From Coffea arabica (lineage: Eukaryota; Streptophyta; Magnoliopsida; Gentianales; Rubiaceae), in the NCBI RefSeq assembly GCF_036785885.1, contig NC_092323.1, positions 3,884,501-3,948,500 on the forward strand: a DNA stretch of 64,000 bases. Direction: 5' to 3'. Numbering within the stretch: position 1 is the stretch's first letter; every line of letters begins with the position of its first letter. A program made the position numbers and the translations under genes. Positions 1 through 10,499 of the stretch are shown here, piece after piece. The notes under the pieces were generated by a model. It was not told the origin of the DNA. It saw nothing but the letters and a program-made list of their open reading frames with translations, and searched no databases.

Positions 1-72
1 TATTATCACCATCTACATCTATTCATACTCTAACCTATATTAGAGAGCGACTCAACAGGAAATCAACGGAGA

Positions 73-186
73 CTGAATCACTATCGGATTATATGAATGC
101 ATTAAACAGTCATATGAATTTTAGAAAAGCTGAATCACTATCGGATTATATGAATGCATTAAACAGTCATATGAATTTTAGAAAAG
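73..186. repeat. perfect 57-bp tandem duplication
   Basis: A 57-bp unit starting CTGAATCACTATCGG occurs twice head to tail (73-129 and 130-186) without a difference that I can see. The lack of divergence suggests a recent duplication or an assembly artefact. Confidence 0.9.
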
Positions 187-1002
187 CTACATTAAATGAC
201 AATATTTTGATAGAAGATAAGATTTGAACCCTTAACCTCCACTCATTAGCAGGGCTACATACGCTTCTCTCCCATTTGGCTCTAATCATTAGTAGTACTA
301 TATACGCTTTTCTCCCATTTGGCTCATTATGACAAATGCCGCACGGCAGAGGTTGAAACTTGAAGCTCCAGTTTCAAGAAAACCCAACCCTTTGACCTTT
401 GGATGAGAAGGAGCCGGAAAATCAAAGACCTCACAAAAGCTAATATGGAATAGATGATCTTTATTTCACAAAAAAAAAAAAAAGAAGACAAAGAACAGAC
501 AGAAAAAATCTTTTTCTACACGTAGGATCATTAGTTGAATTGATCTAAATTCAAATCAAACTAAATAGCATTTGCACTTGCTTCACCACTTGCAGTTGGC
601 TGTCTAAAAATCTTAATTTTACACGCATTTAAAAAACAAATTCTTTATTCTGAAAAATTTTATGCTATACAGGTATGATAAGCGTATGAAGAATATCCAA
701 ATTTTGGCTAAACGGAGAAATTCTCTAGTCTCTACTGATAGCAATACTGCATAAAATAATACGTTCCCAAAAGCTCGTGCAAACTTGTAACCTTTCCAGC
801 TAGGTTTCGGAAAATGATGATGCATCTTACGATCCCAGGATATACTACTTAAATTAGGGACTTCAGAAAGACAAACCTCCGCGCCGTGTAATCCTTTTGC
901 CAAACAAACAGGAGGCAACGCATGATATAAGGGTTTTTTTTTTTTTTTTGAAGCATAAAAGGAAATCATTCATTCATTTCAAATCTTCAAGAGCAGCGTC
1001 AG

Positions 1003-1140
1003 TAACAATCTCGGGGAAGTTCACAAACCATACTCTACTTCCCTCAAGAGACATCGACATTTTTGTCGGTAACAATCTTGGGGAAGTTCACAAACCATAC
1101 TCTACTTCCCTCGAGAGACATCGACATTGACATTTTTGAC
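1003..1140. repeat. 67-bp tandem duplication
   Basis: A unit starting TAACAATCT is repeated at an offset of 67 bp (1003 and 1070). The copies differ at a few positions, for example CTCGGGG against CTTGGGG and TCAAGAG against TCGAGAG. The second copy ends in a slightly expanded GACATT motif. Confidence 0.85.
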
Positions 1141-2027
1141 ATGATGTGGGCAGGAACATTGTTGGTCCTCCTCACATAACTAACTTTGACAAAATCAAAT
1201 ACAGCCATCATCTACGCTGGATTCCTCCGCGCACTTAACGTGTTCAGGTCGGGTTGGGGCGCTGGGTCCGGACCGCAGGAGATTAGTCGGGCCCCGTAAG
1301 AATTGACCCGGACACCCCTGTGTCGACAAAAATAAAAAATAAAAAAATACAGCCAACATTGATCTTATGCCATGAATTAAATTACCTAGCATGATATAAG
1401 GGTAGAACAAGGTAATAACATGACAAGAAAATAGTGGAACAAGAAAAAATACAAAAATAGAAGAAAATAGTGGAACAGGAAAAATAAGGAAATGAATAAA
1501 CAAAAAAGAAATAAAATAGCAAGGATAATTTTGTCTTAAAATATCAAATAAAAAGATAAAGTGCTTATTCAATGAATTCAGGAAGATAAAGTGCAACTAA
1601 AGGTAAAATTCAAGGGTACAGTGCATTTAACTCCATACTAGAGTTGCTTCCACAATTGTCCAATTAAAACGAGTGATTTCACCACCTTCCTATACACTTA
1701 GAATAATGATGATAATTTAAAAAATATATATATACCACAATAGCATAAGCCTCAAAATTTTAAACACTAGACAACTCCAATATTCTCCAGAACTGGATTC
1801 TATCTCTAACACCACCCGATTTGTGTTCACAGCCATCTAGTGCCTCTGAAGTCTGAACCCACAAGTATACAGCAAGAAGGGTAAACATTTTCAGCACACT
1901 CTCATCCACCATTACATTAACAAAAGCATCAATTTCGAACCAATCCGGACTGCCGCTGTCGAAGTTTCTCCATTCTTCAGTCAACCATAGTGGGAGATAT
2001 GTTTTATTTATGAACACTTGTACCAAT

Positions 2028-5000
2028 TTAATCCAGTCTTCTCAGAAGATATTCAATTTGAACTTTCTTTGTCAATGGCATGATCCAGTCCTCGTATAAA
2101 TCAGCTACTAGAGATGGATTGATTTTGTAAGCTGGATCAGTTCCATTTTCTCCCCCACCTAAAGTCACCTCTTGCCCATAAGTTCTGGTTTTCATCTCTA
2201 CTCTCTTTTTGATAACCTCTTCCACTTCTGGGTATGTTAACAAAGCCATAAGTCGGGTACTGTCCTGAAAAACCGAGAACAATATATAGCAAGTCAGTGA
2301 CAGAGAGCATTGCAACAAAAGCATCAAGAAGTTGGGCAGATATGCAGCATGGGTTAAGGAAGTACTTGTGCTTTAATAGCAGCATTATAAACATCTGGTG
2401 AGGCCCGATATTTTGCTTCTGCAACAAACTTACCATAATGGATTCTCTTTGACAAGGCCTGCAAAAATACAAACAATTTGCGTCTCAGACATGTACAGGA
2501 CGAGTGAAGGAAGTATCATTGATCCTTTTCTCTTCCCCTTACTACAGCCTTTGTCCTCAACTTGTTGCTGCTTCAAAAGGATATGTGAGGTCTTTTTGTG
2601 GTTTTCCTTTTCTGGGGCCGGGGCGAGGGGGGCGGGGAGCGGGGGGCTAGACTGTCCATAAGGATCAAGCCTGTTCCCAAGAGATGCTATAATATATAGG
2701 GGTGAGACAATATTCTATGTGCAATGCCTTGAAAACATAGCCCGTTATTCAAGAAACTTCTCACTGGAAGAACGTGATTAGCATGAACAGAAAGTCATAA
2801 CCTTTGCAAAGGACATCTCGCATAATTTTAAGCTTAATGCACACTCAGCTTTCAAGTGAACAACATGCAAAGACAGCAAACTGAATGACATCGAGTTCCT
2901 TTAAAAGCAATAGTTTTGACAATAACCTCCATTTTTTTAAAAAGAGATTGGTAAAATTTTTCTAAATAACAAAGTTTGAATTGAACCACATCAACACATT
3001 TAAGTGGCGTGAATTACAAGTCTTTTTGTCTAATCGAGATTCAAACATATGTTCCAGATCTAGGGTCATAAACTTGCCGATAGACAATCTTTGCCAACTT
3101 TTTGTGACTTCTTCCACTTTTAGTGCATGGAAAAAGATAATGGAAAAAACAATGAGCTCAAATCAACATAGTACACTAGCCAATATTTTGTTTCCCATTC
3201 CAATTCCATAAAACAGAAACTAGTTTCAGGAAGACAGATTGGTACCTGCAAGCAAATTGTGTCACAAACGGCTGCTGATCCATAATTACTATCGTCACCT
3301 TCTTTAACTAATCTAGGAAGAAGATTTCTGAAATACATGTCCCATATCTTGAGATTGATATTAATCGAATTAGCAGCAGGATGCAAAACCTATATGAACA
3401 TCAAAAGACATCTTGCACCATAAGTTAGGGCTAGACAATTTATTTAAAAAAAAAAAACTTGAATCAGCAAATACCAGAGATGTGGAGAAGTTCAACCAAG
3501 AAAGACGGGGATAAACAAGTATACTTATATTTCTACTAACTAGCAGCAGCATCTTTGCACCCTAGCATATACATAGATGGCAAAATTTCTTCTTTCACAA
3601 GTGTAGACTCTATATTAGCTTTCCACTCCAAATAATAATGAATTGACAACTAGCAAGGATACATAACCAGGATCAGTGAAATTAACCTATTTCCATCTCC
3701 ATATGGCAATGAAAATCGTACCTGTGGGTACAGCAAAGGCGGCAACAGTGGGTTAGGTAAATCATCTGGGAAGAAAGGATGCTCATCGGGGCTCTTATAT
3801 CTCCCAACCTGATTAAAACAGATTGTTGTACACATATGTAAAAGATTTTTACATACCCAAAAAAAAAAAAAAATCTCATTTTGGTCCATGTTATTTTGGA
3901 GATTCAAGTATGGTCATACATACACTAGCATGAAGCTTTTCAGTTTCTTTGACAATGTACTCAACCAAAGAACCTCTGAATCCATCCATGGCAAAAGCAT
4001 CAGCATTATATGTCTGTTTATTGAAACAGAACTGAGCCCTCTCCAAAAGGTTGAAAATTATGCTATCCTCCTGTCGAATCAAATTACTCCTTATACCCTC
4101 AAGGGTATATATTTTAGTCTCATCAACCCTATTTTTCCTTGGCAATCTGAGACACAGGAGGAGTTGACAATAGACAAAAGTAATAATAGTATTAGGAGCT
4201 GGGTGCAGAAACCACTTGCATATGTCACTAGACCTTTAAACCCAAATGTCGGCTACCAACAGAATTTAAACACAAACACTACAACCTACTTCTTTTCCTT
4301 CCCTTTCCCACCAAACAGCCCCCCTCCCCTTCTCTGTTTTCAGAAAAAGCGCTTGCATCCTGACAGAAAATAATTGAAAAGAAAGAGACCAGGAAGGAAA
4401 AGAGAAGGCAATGGACAACTGAAGCAATCTCAACAAACACCCAAACATTTTATAAAACCATTAAGGTTTGGCTACAGCACGTATACTAGGCAGGTACAGG
4501 CACAGAATATTGATATATATAGTTAATGAACTTGTAGACCTGTGAGCAATCATAGACATGACCCACCTACCAGATGAGTTCGCAAACTTTTCAGTAGACC
4601 AATTCTTGTTTGGAAATAGTTTAGAGAAATTAATTTTTAAGATAAGTCAAGCTTTGGAGACCACCGTACAACCGATAACTAGTTTGTCCCAAAAAAAAAA
4701 AAAAAGACAAAAAAGTAAATGAGGTGATTGGATAAACAAACTAAAGACTAATTTATTATCCTTCTGCTCTGAGTGAGCTTTACAAGTACAAATTCAGAAT
4801 AATGAAAGGGCAAAAAATTAAAGCTATAATTGTTATTAGAGAAATAAAAAAAAAGGACCCGAAAAACTAACAGAAGAGGAACACTACAGAAGATACGAAT
4901 AGGCTCGCCTACACCTATTTATTGGAATATGCTTTCCACACTGCAAAACAAGGAACTACACTCAAACAAGTAAAGGTTATACAGAACGGCATGAACGGAA

Positions 5001-5532
5001 ATCCAAACCATAAGCCAGCCTAGGTTGCTTTGTGATCACAGTCCCTATCACAGATCAAAGGATGAAATTTCAAAACATTCAGTAAAGTATCCACGATGCA
5101 ACCAATCAGCAGCTTCACTCAGTACATTCAACAACCAACCGCCCAAATATCCCTCCACTTTAACCAGAAACAAAACCCACCTAACGCCATCCATCAAAAA
5201 CCTCAAACAATAAAAAATCACTATAAATGGCAAAACAAATAAAAAAAAAACCGCAATCAACTCGTCCAAGGTGCACTAAAAAGCAATCTGGATTTTCTAG
5301 AAAGGCAAAAGATAAAGATAGCAACTTGATACCCGATAGTAGTTTCAATTGCTTCAGTGGAGTGAATGCCATGCTTCGGAGCAGCGCAGGTGACAATTTT
5401 GAAAAAGCCGTTGGAATTCCATCGATGGGTTGGAGGGGGGAAAAGGGAAATGGGTTTTGAGGAATCCGAAGGAGGAAGAAGAAGAGTCAGTGAAGCAGAG
5501 GCTGAAGCCACTGTAAACAGCTGGGCCTCCAT
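2028..5532 (-). CDS. CM1: chorismate mutase, plastid type
   Basis: Converts chorismate to prephenate, the committed step toward phenylalanine and tyrosine. Six coding exons join in frame: 5532-5333, 4128-3924, 3808-3722, 3389-3246, 2458-2366 and 2264-2028, giving 966 nt or 321 aa. Residues 1 to about 60 are Ser/Ala-rich with few acidic residues and look like a plastid transit peptide; this favours the plastid, usually allosteric, form over the shorter cytosolic one. The mature part keeps conserved plant AroQ-type stretches: [43 protein letters not shown] and the C-terminal [20 protein letters not shown]. All introns have GT..AG borders and compatible phases. The ATG at 5532 is the only start that opens the transit-peptide frame. 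The intron at 2459-3245 contains an isolated G-rich tract. Family call is secure; plastid targeting is inferred from the N-terminus. Confidence 0.95.
2614..2646 (+). other. G-rich tract, quadruplex-capable, in CM1 intron 4
   Basis: Five runs of four to six G separated by one to three bases lie on the plus strand inside an otherwise AT-rich intron. The arrangement meets the usual G-quadruplex pattern. Because the gene is on the minus strand, its transcript carries the C-rich complement. Confidence 0.7.
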
Positions 5533-6154
5533 TTTCCACCAAAAAAGAAAATACTTGACCAGAAAACCAATAGGAGAGGCAACATATAAAAAGCTAAGAG
5601 GGGTATTATTAATGTACACCAAAGTTAGGTTTGGGACAGAAGCTCTGCTGCTGAAAATTCCACGAAGCAGAAAAAGAGAAAGAGGAAAGAGGGACCCGCT
5701 CCACGGTGGCCACTTGGAGCCAAGTTCCAGTTTGACGAAGGACTCAAGAAATAGTGGACACAAAGCTTTGGAGCATTGAGAGGGGAGTAGGTAGGTTTGT
5801 AAAAAGAGAGGGTCTCTCCGCGTCTAGATTTGTAAAAATTGATATAAGTCTTTGGGTTTCGAAAGACAAAAGAGAGGGGAGTAGGTAGGTGATGGGAAAA
5901 AGCAATAGCCTCCGCTGCTGTTAAGAGTAGTGTTAGGTGAGGTTTTGTTACTTTTGTACCGGCTTGGTGTCACATTTGATTGGAAATTTGGGAAGACAAA
6001 AGTTAGGTATTTGCCTGCTCTGAGGTAGACGGTTGGGTCCGGTGGGGAGAGATTAGAGACTAGGACTATTAACAAATTCAGATTTCAGACCCTTTTTTTT
6101 TTTTTTTTTGAACAATCAGATTTCAGACATTTTGAAGTTTAGTACTGGGTAGTA
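5533..6154. other. upstream region of chorismate mutase
   Basis: Non-coding stretch between the chorismate mutase start codon and the first Mutator-like element. It should contain the 5' UTR and core promoter of the minus-strand gene. A run of 17 T at about 6093-6110 is the only obvious low-complexity tract. The plus-strand open frame at 5366-5779 runs across exon 1 in antisense and resembles no protein I know. Confidence 0.5.
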
Positions 6155-6666
6155 TATTATTTAGGGATAATTTCAGAAACCTCCCCTGAGGTTTCTGACA
6201 CTTTCACTGACATCCCCTGAGGTTCTCAAAATTTCACTTACCTCCCTTGCTTTTGATTTTGTGGTAACAATCCAGTCCAAATCAGATTAAAATATTATTT
6301 TCATGTGTGAGAAGGTATTTTTATTCCATAGCTACCCTTTGCAGAAGTTGTATTAGTAGAAGATTCAAAGAAGAATAAATGATTTGGACTAATTAGTAAA
6401 GTTGAGGGGGGGTAAGTGCAATACAAAAAATTGCATGCACCAGATGTGCCATGCAACAGTTATTTGGCAGATTTTGCAACGGCTAGCTGCAAATTGCAAC
6501 GGCCAGAAGGTTTGCTGTTTCAGTAGCAATAGCATATAAAGCAAAGCAACTTAACTACCTCTGAGGTTTCAAGCTATTAACATTCTTTGCTACTAATTTG
6601 GAGTGATAACAAGTGCATTTGCTGTGCTACAATTAGAGCTCTGAGTAAAAAGTTTTAGCTGCAACC

Positions 6667-6810
6667 ATGGCCTCTTCAAGCCATAGGGGAGAATCATGGA
6701 ATTCACCTACATCTTTCTCCATTAAAAACAGGTTTTGCCGCTGTAATCGCAAAGCAACCGTAATGATATCAGAGAGTGAAAGGAATCCAGACAAGTTGTA
6801 TTTCTATTGA
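6667..6810 (+). pseudogene. GRF zinc-finger protein fragment inside MULE 1
   Basis: A 47-codon frame starts MASSSHRGESWNSP and continues with RFCRCNRKATVMISESERNP and DKLYFY before TGA. This resembles the short plant GRF-type zinc-finger proteins, in which a Cys-x-Cys pair is followed by a Pro-x-(Arg/Lys)-x-x-Tyr-x-Cys segment. Here the stop TGA sits exactly where the third zinc-binding cysteine (TGT/TGC) would be, so the finger is cut short. Upstream is a TATA-like CATATAAAGC at about 6532-6541. The likely history is capture of a promoter and first exon by the transposon. Whether it is transcribed cannot be judged from sequence. Confidence 0.6.
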
Positions 6811-6890
6811 GAAATTTCCAACTTTGTGATGAATTTTAAAAAAATTCTACAAAAGGGGTGATTTTGGGTTTAATTTCCGTCAGGGGGTCT

Positions 6891-6989
6891 TCGCATTTGT
6901 GAATTTCACAAATGCGAGCTTACAAGAGCTCGCATTCGTGGAATGCGAGCTCTGGTTATTGAGCTCGCATTCCACGAATGCGAGCTCTT
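6891..6989. repeat. cluster of nested palindromes with GCGAGCTC motif
   Basis: Three perfect palindromes lie within 100 bp: 6891-6903 with 6905-6917 (13-bp arms, 1-nt loop), 6926-6937 with 6941-6952 (12-bp arms, loop GTG) and 6961-6972 with 6976-6987 (12-bp arms, loop CAC). The second and third are reverse complements of one another, so 6924-6952 and 6961-6989 also form a 29-bp inverted repeat with an 8-nt spacer. Related GCGAGCT or AGCTCGC motifs recur at about 7046, 7158, 7505 and 7916. Confidence 0.9.
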
Positions 6990-7250
6990 CTCAATTTTTT
7001 TTTTTCCTTTTTTAAGAGCTAGGGAATTATTTCTAGGAAGCAAATGCGAGCTCTTATCTTTTTTATTTTGGTATTTTTTGAGAGGTAGGGAATTATTTGC
7101 AGAAAGCTTCTAATTTTTGTTTTAAAAAATGTTGCAAATATTTAAAATTTTGCAAATAGCTCGCATTTGTTAAATTTGACCTGCAAAAATTGTATTTAAC
7201 TTTTTTGTTAGATTTCGCATTTATAAGTATGACTTGTAGAAAATTAGATT

Positions 7251-7967
7251 CAAATTTAGATGTATTAGGGTTTTAAAAATATTATATAAGTGATAAAAAT
7301 TTTATAAATTGTAAAAATAAAATCAAACTGCTTGGATAATTAAATGTTATATTTGCATATGAAATAATACAATAATCATAATAATGATAATACAATAATA
7401 TTGGTGTAATAAAACTGCCATTAATTTAAATATTTACTTATAATACCCAAAGAGCCTAATTACCAATTTTTTCTTCTCGCGCTCAAATATAACATTAACC
7501 CGCATGCGAGCTAACCTTGAAATAGAAAAAACACAGAATCCCGCTTGCGGGTTTCAGGAGTATTCGGATATTCTCATATGCACCTATGCAAATCGAACCA
7601 ACCGGATATCTTATCCGTATCCCATTTTTTTAAATAAAAATCTTATAAATTTGAAAAATAAAATCAAATTTAGATGTATTAGGGTTTTAAAAATATTATA
7701 TAAGTGATAAAAATTTTATAAATTGTAAAAATAAAATCAAATTTAAATAATTAAATGTTATATTTGCATAAGAAATAATACAATAATCATAATAATGATA
7801 ATACAATAATATTGGTGTAATAAAACTGCCATTAATTTAAATATTTACTTATAATGCCCAAAGAGCCTAATTACCAATTTTTTCTTCTCGCGCTCAAATA
7901 TAACATTAACCCGTATGCGAGCTAACCTTGAAATAGAAAAAACACATAATCCCGCTTGCGGGTTTCA
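7251..7967. repeat. 0.3 kb direct duplication inside MULE 1
   Basis: The segment from about 7251 to 7556 recurs at about 7665-7967 (offset 414 bp falling to 411 after a small indel). Both copies run from CAAATTTAGATGTATTAGGG to CCCGCTTGCGGGTTTCA, itself a short palindrome. The 108-bp stretch between them occurs only once. Confidence 0.85.
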
Positions 7968-8668
7968 ACGTTATTCTGCGCTTCGTGTGTTTGCTTTTGT
8001 TTTGCTTTTGTCTTTTTTTTTCGAAATGGAGGGTTGGCGGTGGAGCTTAGTACGAGAGCTCACTGAACTCTAATAGGTTTCTAATTAGGTTTCTAATAAA
8101 GACTTCGTTCGATATGTGATATTTCAGCCGAACTTCGAATCCATGGCACTTATTACGCGCTTAAGCCACTTGTCCACATTAGCAATCAAATGGCTTGATA
8201 TCAAGAATTCCACAAAGGTAAATTACCTAATAACCTTGCAAAATAGGCTATCCATCTTCCTTGAGTTCATATAAAAACATTATCCTAAATACCAAAAAGG
8301 ACAAGCTTGAATTCCCAATCCCACCTGTGTACATAAATTGTTCTTATTTGATTGAACTTCTTGTCTTGTAACAAATGACTCCACAGACATTTTCTTGCAA
8401 AGTACGTAATTTGAAGTCAGGCGTGTAATCTTGCATGACAAGAATAGGTACGTAAAGAATAAGAAAATTCACTATGTAACTTAAACATAAACGGTAGTAA
8501 TTAACCCCAACTACTTGGGATATATCTGTAATTTTGGCCCTGATGACGTCAGAAAAGGGGCCCAATTTTTTATCAAGGGAGGTAAGTGAAATTTTGAGAA
8601 CCTCAGGGGATGTCAGTGAAAGTGTCAGAAACCTCAGGGGAGGTTTCTGAAATTATCCCTATTATTTA

Positions 8669-10499
8669 TGTCCTTAAATGGATTATGGTAAACTATTATC
8701 TGTAGCATCATAGGATTGGTTCCAAATGGCAAAGTTAGGAATTTTCTATCTCGACGGATATCAAGTATCCAACCGTCTTTCAATGGTAATCCGAAAAAGT
8801 AAAAGTAAATAAAGAAGGATTTGACAATTGGTGCCCAGCGAGCATTCATTAAGAAGATTTTAGCCTTCCAGGTGTTAGTTTTTTAAGAAGATGTAGTTAA
8901 CGTAAAAATGCATCCAAATCTAGGCATATATACACTCTTGATCATATTTATTCATATAATAAATGATATGTGATTTAAATATGTTAACGAATATTCATTA
9001 GAAGTCCGTTGAAAAAAATCAATTAAAAAAATGACAATTTTTGGAGTGGGAGATGATAGGATATTTCATTTTACATGCATATTTATAACTGGACTCGAAT
9101 GAAATTTTTTTTTTTTTAGTTAAGAAAAATTTTTGGATGAATTTGATTCTGATCATCACCACGTGACAGAGTATGCTCTGAAATTATAGATCGCTTACAG
9201 ATCATTTGCTAACACAATAATCAAATCACAGCGAGATACAAATACACAGTTTTTTATGAAAAAATTATCTGTTCTTATCTGAGTCAACTTGAATGAGAAT
9301 GTGCTGACTAAGCAAGCAATCTTTGTGGCCGGCACCTTGCGTTACGCATGGGGCGTGTTTGTTGAGCTAGTGGGGACAAAAGTTTGGTAGGTGGCACCAA
9401 TGGAAGTTGATGACGGTGAGATTGGAAAGCTTATTATTAAAAAAAAAAAAAGAGAACTACGTGATACAGTAGTCGTTAAGATTTCAACCATCATATTTCT
9501 AAAGCTCGAATCGAGCTCAATCAATATCGAATTCAAAATATTAAACTCTTTAACTTACGAGCCGGTTCGCGAGCTCGAGTATATATATATAATATTTTTT
9601 ATTTTTTTTATTTTAAATATATATTTTTTATTTTAAGTATATATGTTTTTTTATTTTTTTATTTTAATAGTAAAATTATATATATATCTTTAATATTTTT
9701 ATTATTTATTAAAAAAATATTATTTTATTTATTTTTTAAAAAATAAAATAATTATTTTTTTTATTTTTTAAAAAATAAAATAATTATTTTTTTTATTTTT
9801 TTTTCGAGCTCGAGCTCGACAAGACCGAGTCGAGCTCGAGGTCGAACTTGAAATTGCCGGCTCGTCGAGGTTCGAGTTTGGTAAAATTTAATCGAAACTC
9901 GGTTCAATTAACCTAAAACTCGACTCGACTCGACTCGCTCGTTTGCAGCCCATGCACTACATTTACTCAACAATGCACTGCTTTGCTGCTGAAAAAAATA
10001 TATAAAAGGACTACTATTATAAGAGTAGGTGAGAAAATAATAAACACGTCGTTCGTTTTCCAGAGTTGGTAGACAAATGGTGATTGGTGAGGGTCGATCC
10101 GACCCGGGATGCACCTTAATATTTTTAAGTATCTTAATGATTAAGTGCCTGGTTTGAATACATTAGTCCCGTCCTACCTGGCGACTTTGATTCCACTATC
10201 TGTGTGCATAATTTTTCTCTATGTAACTCATTTAAAACTAGAAAATCTTTTAGACCGCCTTATTTAGATTATCAAATCTGCGTGCATAACACACTGCGTC
10301 CAGAAAAAAAAAAAAAAAAGGTTGTACAGGATATCGTATTTTACAAAAGCTCCAATTATAAGAATTGGATTTGTTAATTCCTAAGAATTACTTATCATCG
10401 ATCAACATGTGATGTGTATTGAATATTGATCCGTTAAAAAATAGTACTAATAAAACTTGTTGTATGGAGCGAAATGCGCCTGTATTCAAGAGATAGCAG
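8669..10499. other. intergenic with repeat remnants
   Basis: No gene recognised. The part 9500-9950 holds a GC-rich, CGAGCT-repetitive sequence around an extremely AT-rich core and is listed separately. The stretch just before 10500 should carry the promoter and 5' UTR of the first PPR gene. Confidence 0.5.
9500..9950. repeat. CGAGCT-rich transposon-like repeat with AT core
   Basis: Both flanks are made of overlapping TCGAGCTCGAG-type words (9500-9580 and 9805-9950), and the middle is nearly pure A/T with a roughly 45-bp direct repeat at about 9735-9805. The right side, read on the minus strand, starts GGGCTGCAAACGAGCGAG, a terminus I associate with non-autonomous plant DNA transposons, probably hAT-like. 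No clean target duplication was found, so family and exact ends are uncertain. Confidence 0.4.

Larger units (their letters stand above)
1..2027. other. intergenic, no recognised gene
   Basis: No coding region could be supported here. The open frames are short, AT-rich and resemble no family I know. The stretch holds two tandem duplications (73-186 and 1003-1140, listed separately) and a GC-rich patch at about 1249-1325 that stands out from its surroundings and looks like the end of an old repeat, though I cannot name its family. At about 225-330 a roughly 50-bp segment ending in a CCCATTTGGCTC motif occurs twice with small differences. The part next to 2027 should include the 3' UTR of the chorismate mutase gene. 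Confidence 0.5.
6164..8659. mobile_element. Mutator-like (MULE) non-autonomous element 1
   Basis: Terminal inverted repeats of about 90 bp start with GGGATAATTTCAGAAACC (6164-6253) and end with the reverse complement (8570-8659). They are flanked by a perfect 9-bp target duplication, TATTATTTA, at 6155-6163 and 8660-8668. A 9-bp duplication with long inverted ends is the mark of Mutator-like transposons. No transposase frame is visible, so the 2.5 kb element is non-autonomous. Inside lie a promoter-like stretch and a GRF zinc-finger fragment (6667-6810), nested palindromes (6891-6989) and a 0.3 kb direct duplication (7251-7967). The terminal repeats match those of element 2 at 15843-17340. 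Confidence 0.85.

Noticed and set aside
73-186. Direct repeats as a CRISPR array
   Set aside because: Only two adjoining copies without spacers, in a plant nuclear context.
1195-1596. 133-codon minus-strand open frame
   Set aside because: AT-rich, hydrophobic low-complexity translation partly over a GC-rich repeat patch; no sign of a gene.
3888-4373. 161-codon plus-strand open frame
   Set aside because: It lies antisense to chorismate mutase exon 2 and adjoining introns and resembles no family.
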